From: Sulfurimonas sp.
GTDB taxonomy: Bacteria; Campylobacterota; Campylobacteria; Campylobacterales; Sulfurimonadaceae
Direction: 5' to 3'
DNA: 37,863 nucleotides
Assembly (NCBI RefSeq): GCF_027056685.1
Contig: NZ_JALUKE010000063.1
Location: forward strand, 1 to 37,863
A model generated the notes under the pieces. That model did no database searches, was not told the DNA's origin, and saw only the letters and a list, made by a program, of their open reading frames with translations. Each line of letters opens with the position of its first letter. Position 1 is the first letter of the stretch. Shown here piece by piece: positions 1 to 9,886 of this stretch. The translations under genes were made by a program, and so were the position numbers.

Positions 1-721
1 GATCAATTCCATATGCTTGCGATGCTGTAAACTCTCCAACTCTATAAACACCAGTTTGCACTTCATCTATTATAAGAGGAATCTCTTTAGCTTTTAAAAG
101 TTTTGCCAGTTTTTGTACTTTTTCTCTGTCTTGAGGCTCAACACCACCCTCACCTTGAATCAGTTCTATCATAACGCCTGCAGTATGGTCATCTAAAAGA
201 GACTCTATTGCATCAATACCATCTGCATATACAAAACCATCAGGAAAAGGTCCAAAATAGTTATGCATAGACTCCTGTCCTGTTGCTTTTACCGTTGTAA
301 TTGTGCGTCCATGAAAAGAGTGGTTCAGTGTAATGATTTTGTATCGTTTTATCTTTCCATCTCGTTCACCATGTTTTCTTGCAATTTTAATAGCACCCTC
401 ATTTGCTTCAGCACCGCTATTTGCGAAAAAACATTGCATGTCATATCCACTCGCTTCTACAACTTTTTGGGCAGCTTTCGCTTGTGGTGCAATATAGTAA
501 AGATTTGAAGTATGTGTAAGTTTAGAGACTTGTTCACAAAGAGCCTTAGCCACTCTTTTGTTTCCATGACCAACCGAGACAACCCCTATACCCGAAGTAA
601 AATCAATATATTTTTTACCATTAGCATCAGTAAGTGTTGCGTTTGATCCACTTACAAACTCTACATCTGCTCTTGCATATGTAGGAAGTACATATTTTTT
701 ATCTAACTCTTTTATATTCAT
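1..721 (-). CDS. argD: Acetylornithine aminotransferase family protein (N-terminal part; runs off the left window edge)
   Basis: Absent from the ORF track; minus strand translated by hand from ATG at 721: MNIKELDKKYVLPTYARADVEFVSGSNATLTDANGKKYIDFTSGIGVVSVGHGN...FFANSGAEANEGAIKIAR...LNHSFHGRT...LIIDEVQTGVYR, typical class III aminotransferase/ArgD motifs. Confidence 0.9.
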   Translation of the reverse strand, partial: MNIKELDKKYVLPTYARADVEFVSGSNATLTDANGKKYIDFTSGIGVVSVGHGNKRVAKALCEQVSKLTHTSNLYYIAPQAKAAQKVVEASGYDMQCFFANSGAEANEGAIKIARKHGERDGKIKRYKIITLNHSFHGRTITTVKATGQESMHNYFGPFPDGFVYADGIDAIESLLDDHTAGVMIELIQGEGGVEPQDREKVQKLAKLLKAKEIPLIIDEVQTGVYRVGEFTASQAYGID

Positions 722-828
722 AACTTTTCTCACTTATAGGTATCTTATTTAATTACTTAAATTATATCACACAAAAGGTTTATATTTATAAATAAAATTG
801 CTTAAAAAAAAAGGGGATTTAAAGAGGA

Positions 829-851
829 GCTATCCCGCGAAAGGGGATAGC
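829..851 (-). terminator. Hairpin terminator-like inverted repeat downstream of the DUF302 gene
   Basis: GCTATCCC-GCGAAAG-GGGATAGC perfect 8-bp stem; T-rich tract follows within ~20 nt on the minus strand. Confidence 0.55.
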
Positions 852-874
852 AAAAAAGAACCTAAAAATGATTC

Positions 875-1459
875 TTAAAAGTCACCATTCGCAGCACGCT
901 TAGTAATTTCAGTCATTGCTGTTTCAACTTTTGTTGCAAGTTTTAACATTTTAGGAGGGAGAGGATAGCCACCGTGAATTGCTAAAGTTAAATCCATAGT
1001 AATTAGGTAAGCATCACCATTTCCATATTGAATATACATAATTCTACATGGCATAAAACCACCGAAATAACGAGAGTGATTTAAAAATGTTTTTGCAATT
1101 GGTAGAGAACAAAGAGAGAAAATTCTAGCCTCTTTTACTTCTGTTGGTTTTGCATCTTTTTTTGTAAACATTTTTACATAGTTAGTAAGTCTCATGTTAT
1201 ACTCTTCTGTAAGCGCAGTAATAGATTCTTTTACATCATCGCCACTTACATCATCAGCAACTTTAAATTCCATCATCATAGCTTTAGCCGGATCACCATC
1301 CTTCACTACTTTACTAAACATATCATCATATGCTTTCATAGCACCATCATCAAGCTTATGCTGACCTGTCACTGCAGTCCAACCCATGTGCATTGTAGAA
1401 CACCCAGACATAAACATCATAATCGCTAACGCGCTTAATCCTAAAACTAACTTTTTCAT
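875..1459 (-). CDS. DUF302-like putative lipoprotein
   Basis: N-terminal lipoprotein signal MKKLVLGLSALAIMMFMSGC; C-terminal segment (SLCSLPIAKTFLNHSRYFGGFMPCRIMYIQYGNGDAYLITMDL) resembles DUF302 proteins. Confidence 0.65.
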   Translation of the reverse strand: MKKLVLGLSALAIMMFMSGCSTMHMGWTAVTGQHKLDDGAMKAYDDMFSKVVKDGDPAKAMMMEFKVADDVSGDDVKESITALTEEYNMRLTNYVKMFTKKDAKPTEVKEARIFSLCSLPIAKTFLNHSRYFGGFMPCRIMYIQYGNGDAYLITMDLTLAIHGGYPLPPKMLKLATKVETAMTEITKRAANGDF

Positions 1460-1567
1460 ATATTTCCTTTGTCACCACGAATATCTTCACTGGCATAATT
1501 TGAGCTTTACCTAAGTAAAGAGGAGGTAATTATAACACTTCAATATAAAAGTAAATTTAAAATAAAA

Positions 1568-1586
1568 TCATAAGATAATCTTATGA
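1568..1586 (-). terminator. Terminator-like inverted repeat after the molybdopterin oxidoreductase gene
   Basis: TCATAAGAT-A-ATCTTATGA perfect 9-bp arms, followed on the minus strand by a T-rich stretch. Confidence 0.45.
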
Positions 1587-1597
1587 AAATTATAAAT

Positions 1598-3343
1598 TTA
1601 CTTTTTTATTTTCACCCTATTTTCCTGATATACAGCATTTTTTCCCTCATAAGAGTGTTTTGAAGATGTAAGATTATTTACACCCTTTGTGCCACTATAA
1701 ATTACTATAGTATCTTTTCTTAATGCATCACTATTTTTAGCACGCAATAACACTTCTCCATTATCAGAACTGATACAGAGTATTTCTCCATCATCATAAC
1801 CTAAAGAGGGATGAAGAAGCACCTCTGTGCTGCGTTTAAATTGTGAATTAAGAGATGAGGGACTCTTTGGAGTAATAAGATAAAACTCATCATCATTGCT
1901 ATTTTGCTGCGTTTCAAACTCCTCAAGAAAAACAAATTCTCCATCATCTGTATCAAAACCATCTTTATAAGGTTCTACATCTCTACCCTCAACCTGCACA
2001 CTACCATCAATATGCCTTACACCAAAATTTTTATAATGTTGTAAATATTCACTCTCTGATTTTAATACAACACCAAATTCTTCACAAAGATAAGCTGCTA
2101 AATCATATTCACTAATGCCTATTGCACTCTCTATCTGTTTATTCATTACTAAAAGCCCATTATGAGAATAAGAACTTCTTACATCATTTTTTTCTAAAAA
2201 ATTCTTCGCAGGAATAACTAAATCAGCAATTTCACTCGTCTCATTTTCATATAATCCAAAATAAATTACATTTTCACTCTTTTGTATTGCATTTTTTACA
2301 CGAGAACCATCAGGCATTTGTGCTAGTGGATTTGCCCCTTGAATAAAAACAGTTGCAAACTCATCGAATTTTGTATTTACCTTAGAGACTCGTTTTGCTT
2401 TTGTCATAAATGCAGACTCTATATTCTCTTTTGAATTTCCAAGATAAGCAACACCACTCCCCTCTTTTGCAAAAAGTCCTAAAGATACGGCGAAGGCATC
2501 AATAGCGCGTAAAATATCAGCTCCATCTCTATATTTTTGGACACCAACACCACACACTATTGCAACTTTTTTATTGATACACAACTCTAAGATATCACCA
2601 ATTTGACCAAGTGAAACACCAATATTTTCTAAAGTAGCCTTAATTCTAACCCCTTGTGTAAGTTCGTAATACTCTTCAAATTCACTTGCATATTTCTCTA
2701 TAAATTCTTCATCTAAACTATCATTAATTGAGACAAACCGTGTCAAAAGTAGTGCTAAAAAAATATCAGTGTGGGGTTTTATCTGTACAAATATATCTGC
2801 ACTTTTTGCAATCTTTGTTGCAACAGGATCAATAACAATCACTTTTTTATCTTTTATAAGTGGTAAAATGTGCGAAGATGTCACATGAGGATTTCGTCCC
2901 CAAAAAATCACAACCTCAGACTTGGCTATTTCACTCAGTGGCATATTTTTATTGCTACCGCGTCCATTAATAATGCCTGCCTCCCCTGCTCCATCACAAA
3001 GACTACCATCCGTTAGCACCGCTCCAAAATTTGCAAAGAAATGATCAGTCACCTCCTGCATTAAAGCAAAATTACCACTCCCTCTATAGTGAAGAATATC
3101 ACTTTTTAAAGAAGAAGATAAAATCTCTTTTAATTTATTTAATGCCTCTTGCATAGAGATATTTTCGCCTTTATATCGTGGTAGTTCTATTCTCTTATTT
3201 TCCAAATAATGGTTCAAATGAGGGCATAAAAATCCATTTGTATGCCCCTCTTTCATCGGTTTTATCTTCCCCTCATCGTAAATAATTCCACAAGCATCAT
3301 AACAATCAAGAGGACAGGCTGTAATACTACTTACTTTCATCAT
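1598..3343 (-). CDS. Molybdopterin-dependent oxidoreductase with N-terminal [4Fe-4S] motif
   Basis: N-terminus CPLDCYDACG...FLCPH Cys pattern; GSGNFALMQEV, SLCDGAGEAG, VVIFWGRNPHVTSSH, FIQGANPLAQMPD are typical molybdopterin oxidoreductase segments; no evident Tat signal. Confidence 0.88.
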   Translation of the reverse strand: MMKVSSITACPLDCYDACGIIYDEGKIKPMKEGHTNGFLCPHLNHYLENKRIELPRYKGENISMQEALNKLKEILSSSLKSDILHYRGSGNFALMQEVTDHFFANFGAVLTDGSLCDGAGEAGIINGRGSNKNMPLSEIAKSEVVIFWGRNPHVTSSHILPLIKDKKVIVIDPVATKIAKSADIFVQIKPHTDIFLALLLTRFVSINDSLDEEFIEKYASEFEEYYELTQGVRIKATLENIGVSLGQIGDILELCINKKVAIVCGVGVQKYRDGADILRAIDAFAVSLGLFAKEGSGVAYLGNSKENIESAFMTKAKRVSKVNTKFDEFATVFIQGANPLAQMPDGSRVKNAIQKSENVIYFGLYENETSEIADLVIPAKNFLEKNDVRSSYSHNGLLVMNKQIESAIGISEYDLAAYLCEEFGVVLKSESEYLQHYKNFGVRHIDGSVQVEGRDVEPYKDGFDTDDGEFVFLEEFETQQNSNDDEFYLITPKSPSSLNSQFKRSTEVLLHPSLGYDDGEILCISSDNGEVLLRAKNSDALRKDTIVIYSGTKGVNNLTSSKHSYEGKNAVYQENRVKIKK

Positions 3344-4163
3344 GTTCTTCTTTTAATTCAATTTTAATAAGATTTGAAAAGATCTTTGGTGCTTTCATAA
3401 CAATCTGAGCACTGTATCTTGAAATATTTTTACCATCAGCAATTTTAGATATTCTTGAAAGTTTATAGCTACTCTTTTTTCCATTTATATACAAAACTTC
3501 ATGTTTTAGATTTATAAGATCATTTTCATCAAGATAAACAACAGCTATAGCCTTGCTCACATCAGCAACAGTTGCTAATGGCGTACCAATATTGACTACA
3601 CTTTGTGGTTTCACTTTTATTTCATAAAGAACAAAACCATTTGCTACAATACTTTTATCTTGAATCATCTTCATAAGCTGTTTTTCTCTAAATGCTAAAT
3701 CACTTATATTTGTTTTTAAAGAGTTCATCTCTTTTAAAGTAGCAAGGTAACTATTTTCACTCGCTACCAAATCATAAAATTCTCTATCTTTTTCAACTTT
3801 TGATTTTATACTTAAAGCCATAATCTTTTTAAAATTCTCTTTTTTCCTCGCCAATGCTTCTTTCAAATTTTTTAAAATTTTTTCATTTGTTGTAAGAGTA
3901 TTTTTTAGATAGCTCATTTTTTTTCTTACAGATTCTAGTTCATCGCGATTAAGCGTATCATCAATCTTAATAAAGGCTCTATTTGAAAGTTTTTTTCCCA
4001 ACATATTTTCATTTGTATAGAGTACTTTACCCGATACATCAGATGTAATATTACGCACTTCATAAGGTTCCACTCTGGCATAGTAAACTTTTGCAAAACT
4101 AACTGTAGTTAAAAGAAATAGTAAACTTAATATTTTTAACAAAAAAGACTCCTCATATGACAA
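3327..4163 (-). CDS. Periplasmic adaptor / membrane fusion (HlyD/RND-type) protein
   Basis: Signal-peptide-like LLKILSLLFLLTTVSFA; lipoyl-like VYYARVEPYEVRNITSDVSGKV, central coiled coil, IVANGFVLYEIKVKPQSVVNIGTPLATVADVS. The true start is probably internal to the listed ORF. Confidence 0.7.
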   Translation of the reverse strand: MSYEESFLLKILSLLFLLTTVSFAKVYYARVEPYEVRNITSDVSGKVLYTNENMLGKKLSNRAFIKIDDTLNRDELESVRKKMSYLKNTLTTNEKILKNLKEALARKKENFKKIMALSIKSKVEKDREFYDLVASENSYLATLKEMNSLKTNISDLAFREKQLMKMIQDKSIVANGFVLYEIKVKPQSVVNIGTPLATVADVSKAIAVVYLDENDLINLKHEVLYINGKKSSYKLSRISKIADGKNISRYSAQIVMKAPKIFSNLIKIELKEEHDESK

Positions 4164-4261
4164 TCATAAATTTTATTATTTTAACATTTCCTTACTAATA
4201 TTCAAGCATATTTCATTTTCTTTCTGGTACTATTAAGAGATATTTAATATAAAGGTAATTA

Positions 4262-5215
4262 ATGTCTGTACTTGACAATGTTGATGCTGCAACAAATTTA
4301 GCAAAAAATAATGAGCTACAGCTTTTAGTTTTTAGAGTGAGTCAAAATGATAGTTCTGCTTACTATGCTGTAAATGTTTTTAAAACACGAGAAGTTGTAG
4401 AATCAAAAAATCATTATCTCACACAACTTCCTTCATCGCACCCTCTGCTTGAAGGCACAATTGTTTTAAGAGATATGCAAATTCCAATTCTAAATTTACC
4501 TGCTTGGCTTGGTATTACATTAACAAAAGAAGAGATCCAAAAATCAAATATTTTAGTCTGTGATTTTAATGGGGTCATCATTGGCCTTAGAATTATGTCA
4601 GCATACAGAGTAATCAAAAAAAATTGGAATGAAATGCATGCACCAGATAGCTATAGACTTAAAGATGATGGTGTTGTCATAAATGACACACGGCTAGAAG
4701 ATGGCAGTTTATGTCTTATTCTTGATTATGAAAAGCTTCTTGCAGATGTCCTGCCTCAGGCACTTGTAAATGTAGATAAAGATTTAGAAGTACTAAAAAC
4801 TTTAGACCTTCCTAAAAAGCTCAAAGATGGGACTGTTCTTATTGCTGAAGATTCAAAAACAGCACAAAGACACCTTACACAAATATTTGAAAAAGCACAT
4901 CTAAAAATGCAACTTTTTTCTAATGGTAAAAAACTTATTGATTACATTTTTGCTCTATCTGATGCACAAAAAGCACAAATTCCTGCTGTTATTACAGATA
5001 TAGAGATGCCAGAGATGTCAGGATTTACTGTTATTCAAAAATTAAGAGCAAACAAATCTACACAAAATATTCCTATTATTGTAAATAGCTCTATGACTGG
5101 AGATAATAATAAAAGAGAAGCGCAGGGACTTGGAGCAGATGACTTTATAGACAAAACAAAAAGTCATAATGTTATTCCACTAATCTTATCTGTAATGAAA
5201 AAAAGAAACGCATAA
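4262..5215 (+). CDS. cheV: Chemotaxis protein CheV (CheW domain plus response-regulator receiver)
   Basis: CheW-like N-terminus (VFKTREVVE...GTIVLRDMQIPILNL) and receiver domain (LIAEDSKTAQR...AVITDIEMPEMSGFTVIQKLR...IIVNSSMT). Confidence 0.93.
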   Translation: MSVLDNVDAATNLAKNNELQLLVFRVSQNDSSAYYAVNVFKTREVVESKNHYLTQLPSSHPLLEGTIVLRDMQIPILNLPAWLGITLTKEEIQKSNILVCDFNGVIIGLRIMSAYRVIKKNWNEMHAPDSYRLKDDGVVINDTRLEDGSLCLILDYEKLLADVLPQALVNVDKDLEVLKTLDLPKKLKDGTVLIAEDSKTAQRHLTQIFEKAHLKMQLFSNGKKLIDYIFALSDAQKAQIPAVITDIEMPEMSGFTVIQKLRANKSTQNIPIIVNSSMTGDNNKREAQGLGADDFIDKTKSHNVIPLILSVMKKRNA

Positions 5216-5268
5216 AGAGACAATGTAATCACTACATTGTCTCTACAACTCAATGTTGAAACATTGAG
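5216..5268. terminator. Twin hairpins between convergent cheV and oadB
   Basis: AGAGACAATGTA-ATCAC-TACATTGTCTCT (5216-5244, 12-bp perfect stem) and CTCAATGT-TGAA-ACATTGAG (5249-5268); the second overlaps the oadB stop. Confidence 0.7.
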
Positions 5269-6587
5269 ATTAATACACCAGCCGCAACTGCTGAACCAAT
5301 AACACCTGCCACATTTGGACCCATAGCATGCATTAAAAGCATATTTGTACGGTCATATTCCATACCTACTTTGTTTGATACACGCGCCGCCATTGGAACG
5401 GCTGAAACACCCGCTGAACCAATAAGTGGATTAATTTTATGACCTGGAAAAAGATTCATAATTTTTGCCATTAATACACCTGCTGCAGTACCTACACCAA
5501 ATGCAATGATACCAAGAACCATAATAAATAAAGTCTCAGGTACTAAAAATTGATCGGCTGCAAGTTTAGAACCAACACCAAGACCTAAGAAGATAGTCGT
5601 AATATTAATAAGTGAATTTTGAAGTGTATCATTTAGACGCTCAACAACACCAGACTCTTTTAAGAAGTTACCAAACATAAAAGCACCAATAAGAGGTGTT
5701 GATTCTGGTAAAACTAAAATTGCAAGTCCTAAAACTAAAAGAGGAAAAATCAATTTCTCTAAACGAGATACATGACGAAGCGTAGTCATTTTAATTTTTC
5801 TCTCTGCATCAGTTGTTAATGCTCTCATAATTGGAGGTTGAATGATAGGCACCATTGCCATATAAGAGTATGATGCAACTGCAATTGCTCCTAAAAGTTC
5901 AGGTGCAAGTTTTGTAGCAATAAAAATAGATGTCGGACCATCGGCACCACCAATAATAGAGATAGCACTTGCTTGTTTTAATGTAAAATCAACAAGTCCC
6001 ATTTGTGCTAAAACCATAGCACCAACAAGTGTTCCAAAAATACCAAACTGTGCAGCACCACCTAAGAGTGCAGTTTTAGGATTTGATAGAAGTGGACCAA
6101 AGTCAGTCATAGCACCAACACCCATAAATATGATAATAGGGAAAAGCTCATTTGAGAGACCAGCCTGATAGATAACACCTAAAAAGCCATGAGGTCCGCC
6201 AATGCCGGCAATTGGAATATTTGCCAACAATCCACCAAATGCAATCGGTAACAGAAGCAGTGGCTCAAAACCTTTCGCAATAGCAAGCCAAAAGAGAAGA
6301 AAAGTTACAAGTATCATAATAATACGACCAAGACCTTTACTAAAATCACTCATAGGCTTACCTGTTGCACTCATCTCATCTGCACGAGGATGTACCAAAG
6401 CAACAATACCAGTTGATTTTAAAAAGCTTATAATCATATCACCCATAGGTTGAGATTTATATGTCTCTACCTGATGCGTTGAAGCTTTTGTTGATTCTAC
6501 CGCATGTTCTGAAGCCACTGCGTTTACAGTAAATGCAAACGCAAACAGCATCATAGATGCGAAAAATTTAATTAAAATACTTTTCAT
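5250..6587 (-). CDS. oadB: Na+-translocating oxaloacetate/methylmalonyl-CoA decarboxylase beta subunit
   Basis: Multi-TM protein with [73 protein letters not shown], which are OadB signatures. Confidence 0.95.
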   Translation of the reverse strand: MKSILIKFFASMMLFAFAFTVNAVASEHAVESTKASTHQVETYKSQPMGDMIISFLKSTGIVALVHPRADEMSATGKPMSDFSKGLGRIIMILVTFLLFWLAIAKGFEPLLLLPIAFGGLLANIPIAGIGGPHGFLGVIYQAGLSNELFPIIIFMGVGAMTDFGPLLSNPKTALLGGAAQFGIFGTLVGAMVLAQMGLVDFTLKQASAISIIGGADGPTSIFIATKLAPELLGAIAVASYSYMAMVPIIQPPIMRALTTDAERKIKMTTLRHVSRLEKLIFPLLVLGLAILVLPESTPLIGAFMFGNFLKESGVVERLNDTLQNSLINITTIFLGLGVGSKLAADQFLVPETLFIMVLGIIAFGVGTAAGVLMAKIMNLFPGHKINPLIGSAGVSAVPMAARVSNKVGMEYDRTNMLLMHAMGPNVAGVIGSAVAAGVLISMFQH

Positions 6588-6590
6588 TAA

Positions 6591-8393
6591 TTATCCTATA
6601 ACTGCTACGACTTGACCTTCTACAACTTTGTCATTTGTAGCTACATTTATACTTTTTAGTACACCACCAGTTGGTGCAACAACATCAATTTCCATTTTCA
6701 TAGATTCAAGAATCATAATTACATCACCTTCATTTAGGCTTTGACCTGGATTAGCAACTATTTTCCAAACACTGCCAGGAAGAAGTGCTTTAATTTCAAC
6801 ACCATCACCAACAGGTGCATTTGGCGTTGGTGCTGCAACTGCTGTCTCACCTTCAACTGCTACCACTTGAACATCACCACTACCTTCAGCAACCTGAACA
6901 CTAAACTTTTGACCATCTACTACAACTGTATAATTTCCACTCATTTCTTTTCTTTCTCCTTTGCCTTTGCAATCTTCTTCCATTTGAGATATTTTTCGTA
7001 CGTTTAATTCACCTTCACCTTTAAGAAAAGCGATACCTTTATCGTGACATGCCGCAGCAATAAAAATATTTTCCTCAGTGATTTCTATATTTTCTTCTTT
7101 AAGTCTATTAATCCAACTCTCTAAAGATTTTGCAGGATCAGCATCTGCTAAATCTAAAGCTTTTTCTGTTGTTGGTAAAAGATTTAACTTTTCTGAAGCT
7201 ATTTTTACTATTTCTGGATCCGGAGCAACTGGTGTTTTCCCAAAATAACCAAGAACCATACGACCATATCCCGGAGCTATTGCTTCCCACGGACCTTGCA
7301 TTACATTATTTAATGCTTGTTGGAAGTAAAATTGTGAAACAGGAGTTACTGATGTACCATAACCACCTTTTTCAACGACCTCTTGCATAGCAGCAATAAC
7401 TTCTGGAAATTTATCTAAAATACCATTATCACGCATCATTTGTGTATTTGCAGTTAATGCCCCACCTGGCATTGGTGAAAATGGCATAATAGGAGATACT
7501 TTCGTTGCCTCTGGTGGAACAAAATAATCTGCCAAGCATGATTGAAGTTCTTTCTCGTATGTTAAAATTTTTCCAAGTTCTAAGCCACCAAGATCATAGT
7601 TCATTCCCTTTGTAGCATGAAGCATTGTCAAAATATCTGGTTGTGCTGTTCCACCACTTACAGGATTTGCAGCCATATCAATTCCATCAACACCAGCTTC
7701 CAATGCCGCCATATAAGCAGCTACAGACACACCAGCAGTCTCATGCGTATGTAGACGAATATGAGTATCATCACCAAGAAGTTTTCTTGCCATTTTAATA
7801 GTTTCAAAAACTTTTTGAGGATTTGAGGTACCAGAAGCATCTTTAAAACAGATACTATCAAACGGAAGTCCACTATCTAAAATATCGCGTAATGTTTTTT
7901 CATAAAATTCGACTGTATGTGCGCCATGGCATCCTGGAGGTAAATCCATCATGGTAATTGCCGCTTCATGCTTAAGACCATGATGTGTAATGCGTTCAGC
8001 TGAATATTTTAGGTTTTCAACATCATTTAAGGCATCAAAGTTACGGATTGTATTTGTTCCATGTTTTTTAAACATTTTAGCATGTAAGTCAATAAGCTCT
8101 TTTGAACCAGTATCAAGCATAACAGTATTTACACCACGAGCAAGTGTTTGAAGATTTGCATCAGGTCCTACAATTTTACGAAACTTATCCATCATTTCAA
8201 ATGCATCTTCTCGTAAGTAAAAGTAAAGCGATTGAAATCTTGCTCCACCACCAAATTCAAAGTGATTTATTCCTGCTATTTTGGCTGCCTCTACTGCTGG
8301 AAAAAAGTCATCCATCAGTACACGACCACCAAATACAGATTGAAAACCATCTCTGAATGTTGTATCCATTACATCTATAAATTTTTTAGCCAT
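6591..8393 (-). CDS. oadA: Oxaloacetate decarboxylase alpha subunit / pyruvate carboxylase subunit B-like, biotin carboxyl carrier
   Basis: DTTFRDGFQS, CFKDASGTSNPQKVFETI, RLHTHETAGVSVAAYMAALEAGVDGIDMAANPVSGGTAQPD and C-terminal biotinylation motif ESMKMEIDV. Confidence 0.95.
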   Translation of the reverse strand: MAKKFIDVMDTTFRDGFQSVFGGRVLMDDFFPAVEAAKIAGINHFEFGGGARFQSLYFYLREDAFEMMDKFRKIVGPDANLQTLARGVNTVMLDTGSKELIDLHAKMFKKHGTNTIRNFDALNDVENLKYSAERITHHGLKHEAAITMMDLPPGCHGAHTVEFYEKTLRDILDSGLPFDSICFKDASGTSNPQKVFETIKMARKLLGDDTHIRLHTHETAGVSVAAYMAALEAGVDGIDMAANPVSGGTAQPDILTMLHATKGMNYDLGGLELGKILTYEKELQSCLADYFVPPEATKVSPIMPFSPMPGGALTANTQMMRDNGILDKFPEVIAAMQEVVEKGGYGTSVTPVSQFYFQQALNNVMQGPWEAIAPGYGRMVLGYFGKTPVAPDPEIVKIASEKLNLLPTTEKALDLADADPAKSLESWINRLKEENIEITEENIFIAAACHDKGIAFLKGEGELNVRKISQMEEDCKGKGERKEMSGNYTVVVDGQKFSVQVAEGSGDVQVVAVEGETAVAAPTPNAPVGDGVEIKALLPGSVWKIVANPGQSLNEGDVIMILESMKMEIDVVAPTGGVLKSINVATNDKVVEGQVVAVIG

Positions 8394-8401
8394 TATAATC
8401 C

Positions 8402-8635
8402 TTAACCTTCTCTATGATGTGTAATTGCTGCAGTTATCGCCGCGACTATTTTTTTATTATTTACTTGTGCATTTGATGTTGTAGCATCTGCACTTGATTG
8501 CGGTTCAGGGAAATATCTGTTTATAATTGAAGACATTATGTTCATACATGCTATCATCACTACTAAGAATACGAACACAGTTCCCATTCCTAAAAACATA
8601 AATTTTACCCCCTCTATTATGAGGTTAGTTTCCAT
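8402..8635 (-). CDS. oadG: Decarboxylase gamma subunit (OadG family)
   Basis: Single-TM small protein (GVKFMFLGMGTVFVFLVVMIACMNIMSSII) immediately upstream of oadA-oadB. Confidence 0.82.
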   Translation of the reverse strand: METNLIIEGVKFMFLGMGTVFVFLVVMIACMNIMSSIINRYFPEPQSSADATTSNAQVNNKKIVAAITAAITHHREG

Positions 8636-8794
8636 ACAATTACCTTTTATATAATTTGTCTCTTAGTATAGTATAAAGATGTTTAAATAAAGTTTTTACT
8701 CTTCTTTTTTATTGCCAAGAGAGAATGTATGTTACTTTTTAGTAATATTTTGATATTATTATATTATATAAATAAAATATATAGGATTTAGATT

Positions 8795-9100
8795 ATGGTA
8801 GCTGGTATGTATGAACAGGATTTTATGGCTTATATGATTTTTGGATTAATTTTAAACTTTGCTTTTTCAATACTCTTTGGTATCTATTTAAGTAGAAATA
8901 TTGGTATGCAAGAGATGATGGAATCCAAAGGCGATAAACAGCAGTCTATACTTGTAAGTCTAAGCCTTTTTATTCCATATGCTAAGATGTTAATTACCCT
9001 TTACAGAGTAACAATTTTACAAATTTATTTTTTAAATAAGGGCTATACGCATAAAGAATTTTGGATTTATATAACAAATGATAAGCAAGAAAATCGCTAA
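8795..9100 (+). CDS. Hypothetical small membrane protein
   Basis: ORF with two predicted hydrophobic segments (FGLILNFAFSILFGIYLS; ILVSLSLFIPYAKMLI). Confidence 0.65.
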   Translation: MVAGMYEQDFMAYMIFGLILNFAFSILFGIYLSRNIGMQEMMESKGDKQQSILVSLSLFIPYAKMLITLYRVTILQIYFLNKGYTHKEFWIYITNDKQENR

Positions 9101-9101
9101 A

Positions 9102-9269
9102 ATGAGAGATTTTAGATTAAAAATAATTTTAAGCGCTCTTCTTGCACTTGTATTCTCACTTATTTTCATTCTATTGGCATTCGTCCTTCCAGTTGATAAA
9201 AAAGAGGTAAAAATAATTAATAATCATAAAGGAAAATTAGAACAAATTTCGGATTCACTGAAAAATTAG
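9102..9269 (+). CDS. Hypothetical small single-TM protein (alternative start at 9078)
   Basis: MRDFRLKIILSALLALVFSLIFILLAFVLPVDKKEVK...; start lies 2 nt after the stop of the preceding ORF. Confidence 0.55.
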   Translation: MRDFRLKIILSALLALVFSLIFILLAFVLPVDKKEVKIINNHKGKLEQISDSLKN

Positions 9270-9283
9270 TTTTTTAATGAATC
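9252..9283. terminator. Bidirectional terminator-like inverted repeat spanning both convergent stop codons
   Basis: GATTCACTGAAAAA-TTAG-TTTTTTAATGAATC: arms match 12 of 14; contains both stops (TAG on +, TAA on -). Confidence 0.65.
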
Positions 9284-9784
9284 TTTCACTTCAATCAGCT
9301 TGAGAGTGTTGTAAGCTACTTCTGTATTGAGTTTAATTGTAGAAACTTCTAATGCCTCAAGACATAACATCAAATAATCTAAATCTTCACCTTTCATCAT
9401 TTCATAAAGCAGTATCTCTGCATTTTTAATGCGTAAATTTCTTGCAACACCTAAGTTTTTATGAGCAAGTTCTCTAAAAGGAGTATAGTCTAGATTAGTT
9501 TCATTATTATTTTTAGATTTTTGTAAATTATTTAATTTTACTTCAAACTGTACTAGAGATTTAATAATTTGAGAGACATAGTCTGCTACTAATTCATTTA
9601 TTAACGCTTCATCCAATCCTAACTCTTCTACAGCTTGTGCAGGGGCATAAGTATATTCTGATAAGTTCAAATCAGCCAGTTCATTTGTAATAAGATCCGT
9701 ATAAATACGCGAAGCTTCTTCCTGCATTAATTGCACATCCTCTTTTTCTACTGATTTATTTAAAAGTTCAAATTTCTTTATCAT
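9266..9784 (-). CDS. Hypothetical helical protein
   Basis: 172-aa ORF, Leu/Glu-rich, downstream of htpG on the same strand; no family recognised. Confidence 0.65.
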   Translation of the reverse strand: MIKKFELLNKSVEKEDVQLMQEEASRIYTDLITNELADLNLSEYTYAPAQAVEELGLDEALINELVADYVSQIIKSLVQFEVKLNNLQKSKNNNETNLDYTPFRELAHKNLGVARNLRIKNAEILLYEMMKGEDLDYLMLCLEALEVSTIKLNTEVAYNTLKLIEVKDSLKN

Positions 9785-9846
9785 AGATATAAAATAACAT
9801 ATTTTTATGTGATATACAATTTATTTGTAGTTTTATTTGAAGAGAA

Positions 9847-9881
9847 TTGAATGAGTGTGCTTTTATTATACACTCATTCAA
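9847..9881 (-). terminator. Hairpin downstream of htpG
   Basis: TTGAATGAGTG ... CACTCATTCAA, 11-bp perfect arms just after the htpG stop. Confidence 0.5.
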
Positions 9882-9886
9882 AAATT

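Noticed and set aside
263-508. 81-aa plus-strand ORF
   Set aside because: Antisense to argD, which reads through on the minus strand with clear aminotransferase motifs.
803-811. A9 homopolymer as a phase-variation tract
   Set aside because: Lies in intergenic terminator-proximal sequence, not in a coding region or promoter spacer I can identify.
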